From positions 124,001-188,000 of the forward strand of contig NZ_JAESWB010000005.1 of assembly GCF_016765675.1 (NCBI RefSeq): a stretch of DNA of 64,000 nucleotides, read 5' to 3'. Of this stretch, positions 61,253-64,000 are shown in pieces. Source of the stretch: Neobacillus paridis (lineage in GTDB: Bacteria; Bacillota; Bacilli; Bacillales; Cytobacillaceae). The position numbers and the translations under genes are program-made. The notes under the pieces are model-generated. The model was not told the DNA's origin. It ran no database searches and worked only from the letters and a program-made list of their open reading frames with translations. Numbering within the stretch: position 1 is the first letter of the stretch; every line of letters starts with the position of its first letter.

Positions 61253-63295
61253 TCACTCCACCCCCGTGTCAATGATAAGATTTCCATATTCATCAACAGA
61301 TAACGTCTGACCAGGATAAAGGACTGTTGAAGCAGAAGTTTCTTCGACAATTGCCGGTCCAGAAACCTTACTATCCTTACCAAGCAAATGACGATGATAA
61401 ACCTTTGTATCCATCCAGCCTTGTTCTTCAAAATAAACAGGACGTGATTCTTTTAAAGCATCTTCAGCCTTACCGCTAAACTCCAATTTCTTCATCGATG
61501 GTTTTATAACCTTTCCAAAGGCCGTTAAATGCAAGCTGACTATTTCTGTCGGGGTTCCCTCCAACTTAAACGTATAATTCTGCTCATGAAGATTGCCGAA
61601 ACGCTCTACCACTACTGAAATCGTTTCTGAAGTCCAATCTCCATTTGGAACCGGAACCTTTACGGTATGTTCTTGTCCAAGATAACGAATATCTGCAAAC
61701 CTGGTGAACAATACCTTACTTTTCTCAAGACCTTCCTCTTTAAATTGCATAAGTGCCTGGTATTCAAGGGAATGCCATTCATTATTCAGTTCAGTCAAGT
61801 CCACCTGATTTAACCTTCTAATATATGTCTGGATATAATCATGGCGCAGATCGGTCATCAACATTCCCCAAGCGGAGAATACTGAAGATGCGACCGGAAC
61901 AATGACTTTTTTCACACCTAAATCTTTCGCAAGTGCGGTCGCATGCATCGAACCGCCGCCACCAAAGGCAACTAACGAAAATTCACGTGGATTATGTCCT
62001 TTACGGACAGAAATAAGCTTCAAGGCATTTAACATATTAGAATTAGCGATGCGAATAATTCCTAACGCTGCATCTTCAACTGACAAATCAAAATGATCAG
62101 CAACCTTTTCTTTAATCGCAGACTTTACTTTTTCCAAGTCCACTTGGTAATCAAAATTCTCAGTGGAAAGTCGGCCTGTAACTAAGTTGGCATCAGTTGT
62201 TGTTGGTTCAGTCCCACCTTGTCCATAAGCAACTGGTCCTGGAAGTGCACCTGCTGATTGTGGTCCTACCTTTAAGGAACCAGCCCTATCTATCCAGGCG
62301 ATCGAACCGCCACCATTGCCAATTTCTACAATGTCAACCACTGGCACTTTAATGGGATAGCCAGCATTTCGCTCATTTTTTTCAATAAAATAGTCAGTTG
62401 AAACCTTTACTTCTCCTTTATTGATTAGAGAACACTTCGCAGTAGTTCCACCGATGTCAAAAGCAATAATATTTTCTTCACCAATAATGTCTCCAAGTAC
62501 CGCTGCACCATAAATTCCAGCGACTGGACCCGATTCTACCATATTAATCGGTGTTTGCTTAGCACTATTAAATGTTGTCGTTCCGCCGTTTGACTGCATA
62601 ATATAATTTTGGCTGTCTGTATGATTTTCCAATAGTTTTGCATGCAAACGGTCTACATAAGATGCGGCAATTGGTTTTACATAAGAGTTAAACACCGCTG
62701 TACTTGTCCGCTCATATTCCCGCCATTCTTTCGTAACTTCATGCGAAGCAGTAACCGCCACTTCTGGCCAAAGCTCATGAATCAACTCTTTTGTTTCAAT
62801 TTCATGAACAGGATTTACATAGGAGTGCAAATAGGAAATCGCGATAGCTTCCACTTCTTCTTTTTGGAAATAAGCGATAACCTCCTTTACTTGCTCTTTA
62901 TTCAACAGCGTGAGTACCTCACCTTTATAGTTAAGACGTTCTTCAACTTCCTGTCTTAAATAACGCTCAACAAATGGCACCGGCTTTTGATAGCGAACAT
63001 TAAATAAGTCAGGACGGTTCCCACGGGCAATTTCCAGGACATCACGAAAACCTTTCGTGGTAATCAAACCGGTCTTAACTCCTTTCCTTTCCGTCAAGGC
63101 ATTGATAATAACCGTTGTTCCATGAATAAATGTTTGGATAGCTGTTTGATCAATTCCACTTTTTTCAATGACATCAATGACACCCTTTTCAAAATTTGGA
63201 GGCGTTGTATGGCTCTTCGCCACGCCAATTTCTCCATTTTCATTGACATACACTAAATCAGTGAATGTTCCACCAATGTCTGTTGCTACACGCAT
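61253..63295 (-). CDS. hyuA: Hydantoinase A/oxoprolinase family subunit
   Basis: A 680-residue ASKHA-type ATPase subunit. Two phosphate-binding motifs, VATDIGGTFTDLVY (residues 3-16) and IAFDIGGTTAKCSL (about 285), and the HGTTVIINALTERKG loop are diagnostic. It partners HyuB. The lone A/B pair without a third small zinc subunit argues for hydantoinase/oxoprolinase rather than acetone carboxylase. A regulator gene on the same strand lies 45 bases upstream. AAAGGTGGAG precedes the ATG. Confidence 0.9.
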   Translation of the reverse strand: MRVATDIGGTFTDLVYVNENGEIGVAKSHTTPPNFEKGVIDVIEKSGIDQTAIQTFIHGTTVIINALTERKGVKTGLITTKGFRDVLEIARGNRPDLFNVRYQKPVPFVERYLRQEVEERLNYKGEVLTLLNKEQVKEVIAYFQKEEVEAIAISYLHSYVNPVHEIETKELIHELWPEVAVTASHEVTKEWREYERTSTAVFNSYVKPIAASYVDRLHAKLLENHTDSQNYIMQSNGGTTTFNSAKQTPINMVESGPVAGIYGAAVLGDIIGEENIIAFDIGGTTAKCSLINKGEVKVSTDYFIEKNERNAGYPIKVPVVDIVEIGNGGGSIAWIDRAGSLKVGPQSAGALPGPVAYGQGGTEPTTTDANLVTGRLSTENFDYQVDLEKVKSAIKEKVADHFDLSVEDAALGIIRIANSNMLNALKLISVRKGHNPREFSLVAFGGGGSMHATALAKDLGVKKVIVPVASSVFSAWGMLMTDLRHDYIQTYIRRLNQVDLTELNNEWHSLEYQALMQFKEEGLEKSKVLFTRFADIRYLGQEHTVKVPVPNGDWTSETISVVVERFGNLHEQNYTFKLEGTPTEIVSLHLTAFGKVIKPSMKKLEFSGKAEDALKESRPVYFEEQGWMDTKVYHRHLLGKDSKVSGPAIVEETSASTVLYPGQTLSVDEYGNLIIDTGVE

Positions 63296-63340
63296 ATATA
63301 CTCCACCTTTCTATAAAGCTTGATATTTTGAAAACTTCAG

Positions 63341-63886
63341 TTAAAAAATAACTGGAGTCAAAACTGACAAAAGTATTGTTTCTTCATTAAAAGGATTTTC
63401 CAGTGAATGCGGACACGTGGATGGAAAATGAATTGAGTCACCTTCACGTACGACATATTCCTTGCCATCAATGTAGAAAATAACATTTCCTTTCAACACA
63501 AAGTAAAATTCTTCCCCTGGATGACCGTATTTTTGCGTTTGCTTTTGATTGGGGGGAATGTTTACTAATAGTGGTTCAAGCATTCTTCCTGTAAATTCTC
63601 CATTCAATCTTGAGTAAAGAAAATCTGAACCAGTTAATTTAAATGGTTTTTGTTGATCAACTTTTACTAAATAATCTTCCTGTGTCTTTTCTTCTTCGAA
63701 AAATTCAGTAATTTTAACATTTAAAGCATCCGCAATTTTTTTCAGGGAGGTAATCGCTAAGGAAGTCGTTCCTCTTTCTACTTGCGATAAAAAACTAATC
63801 GATAGATCTGTTTTTTCACTTAGCTCCTTCAAGGTGTAACCCCTTAAAAGGCGCAGTTCCTTAATTTTTTTATAAATTTCATCCAT
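63341..63886 (-). CDS. XRE-family regulator with C-terminal cupin
   Basis: About 181 residues from ATG 63,886 (AAAGGAG upstream; the longer frame crosses the operator array). N-terminal XRE helix-turn-helix (GYTLKELSEKTDLSISFLSQVERG) and a C-terminal cupin ligand domain (GHPGEEFYFVLKGNVIFYIDG). The same layout occurs in PuuR- and ClgR-like local repressors. It is first gene ahead of hyuA and should sense the pathway substrate, probably acting on its own promoter. Confidence 0.88.
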   Translation of the reverse strand: MDEIYKKIKELRLLRGYTLKELSEKTDLSISFLSQVERGTTSLAITSLKKIADALNVKITEFFEEEKTQEDYLVKVDQQKPFKLTGSDFLYSRLNGEFTGRMLEPLLVNIPPNQKQTQKYGHPGEEFYFVLKGNVIFYIDGKEYVVREGDSIHFPSTCPHSLENPFNEETILLSVLTPVIF

Positions 63887-63906
63887 ATGAAACTCCTTTG
63901 AAGTAT

Positions 63907-63964
63907 AGTAATAAAATTTTAGTATTACTGAAAATAACTTTAGTATTACTGTAATGAAGTAATA
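63907..63964. promoter_or_regulatory. Operator array for the XRE-cupin regulator
   Basis: Two nested palindromes: AGTAATA (63,907-63,913) with TATTACT (63,923-63,929), and TATTACT (63,944-63,950) with AGTAATA (63,958-63,964). TTAGTATTACTG is also repeated exactly at 21-base spacing (63,919 and 63,940). The array is 20-80 bases before the start codon. Confidence 0.6.
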
Positions 63965-64000
63965 ATAACACACTATATTACGAATTGAAAGAATATTTAC

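Overview
The window is from a low-GC Gram-positive endospore-former-type genome, most likely a Bacillaceae member (Bacillus, Neobacillus or Peribacillus grade). Supporting this are the aa3-type quinol oxidase operon qoxABCD, CcpA-type cre boxes, strong AGGAGG ribosome sites, frequent TTG and GTG starts, a DUF2533 (YpbS-like) gene, YkuD and YhgE family proteins, and U-rich intrinsic terminators. I see no rRNA, tRNA, IS element, phage or CRISPR array. The genus call is inference.

Layout. 1-2.2 kb: 3' part of tldD and complete tldE (TldD/TldE peptidase). 2.2-10.4 kb: a complete four-gene Wadjet-type (type II-like) anti-plasmid SMC operon, jetA-jetB-jetC-jetD, on the minus strand with its own promoter and terminator. 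10.5-11.7 kb: a nitroreductase and an ECF-S-like membrane protein. 11.9-20.3 kb: an acyl-CoA catabolic locus (acyl-CoA dehydrogenase, CoA-transferase, HSD10-like SDR, thiolase, acyl-CoA ligase and a separate enoyl-CoA hydratase) with a CBS-PAS sigma-54 activator. Consensus -24/-12 promoters precede the dehydrogenase and the hydratase. The thiolase 3' end and ligase 5' end are joined by an apparent deletion that truncates both. 20.4-24.3 kb: two small proteins and a MarR-EmrA-EmrB type efflux operon. 24.4-29.5 kb: qoxABCD followed by a ctaA-type heme A synthase.

29.6-43.6 kb is a polyamine/aldehyde utilisation island. It holds a GAF-PAS sigma-54 activator, a putrescine aminotransferase with a sigma-54 promoter and helically phased upstream activator sites, a saccharopine-dehydrogenase-family enzyme, PotABCD with a co-transcribed aminoaldehyde dehydrogenase, a second aldehyde dehydrogenase with a perfect cre box, and an iron alcohol dehydrogenase. 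The implied flow is putrescine uptake, transamination to 4-aminobutanal, and oxidation to GABA. 43.7-50.7 kb: YhgE/Pip protein, a divergent PRPP-synthetase paralogue, a YkuD L,D-transpeptidase, an MFS transporter and a LysR regulator. 51-54.8 kb: a Baeyer-Villiger monooxygenase and an esterase flanking an SDR remnant, with a divergent LuxR-type regulator; this looks like a ketone to ester to acid plus alcohol module. 54.8-57.5 kb: a hypothetical protein, a sirtuin, an HD-type (p)ppGpp-hydrolase-like protein and a DUF2533 gene behind an exact 21-bp-period repeat. 57.7-64 kb: an NCS1 permease, hyuA-hyuB-cupin (hydantoinase/oxoprolinase family) and an XRE-cupin regulator behind an inverted-repeat array.

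The most noteworthy items are the Wadjet operon, two sigma-54 regulons with visible promoters and candidate enhancer sites, two deletion scars in catabolic operons, the 21-bp phased array with a solitary copy 55 kb away, and the PRPP-synthetase paralogue with altered active-site motifs. All functional calls rest on reading motifs by eye; no database search was run.
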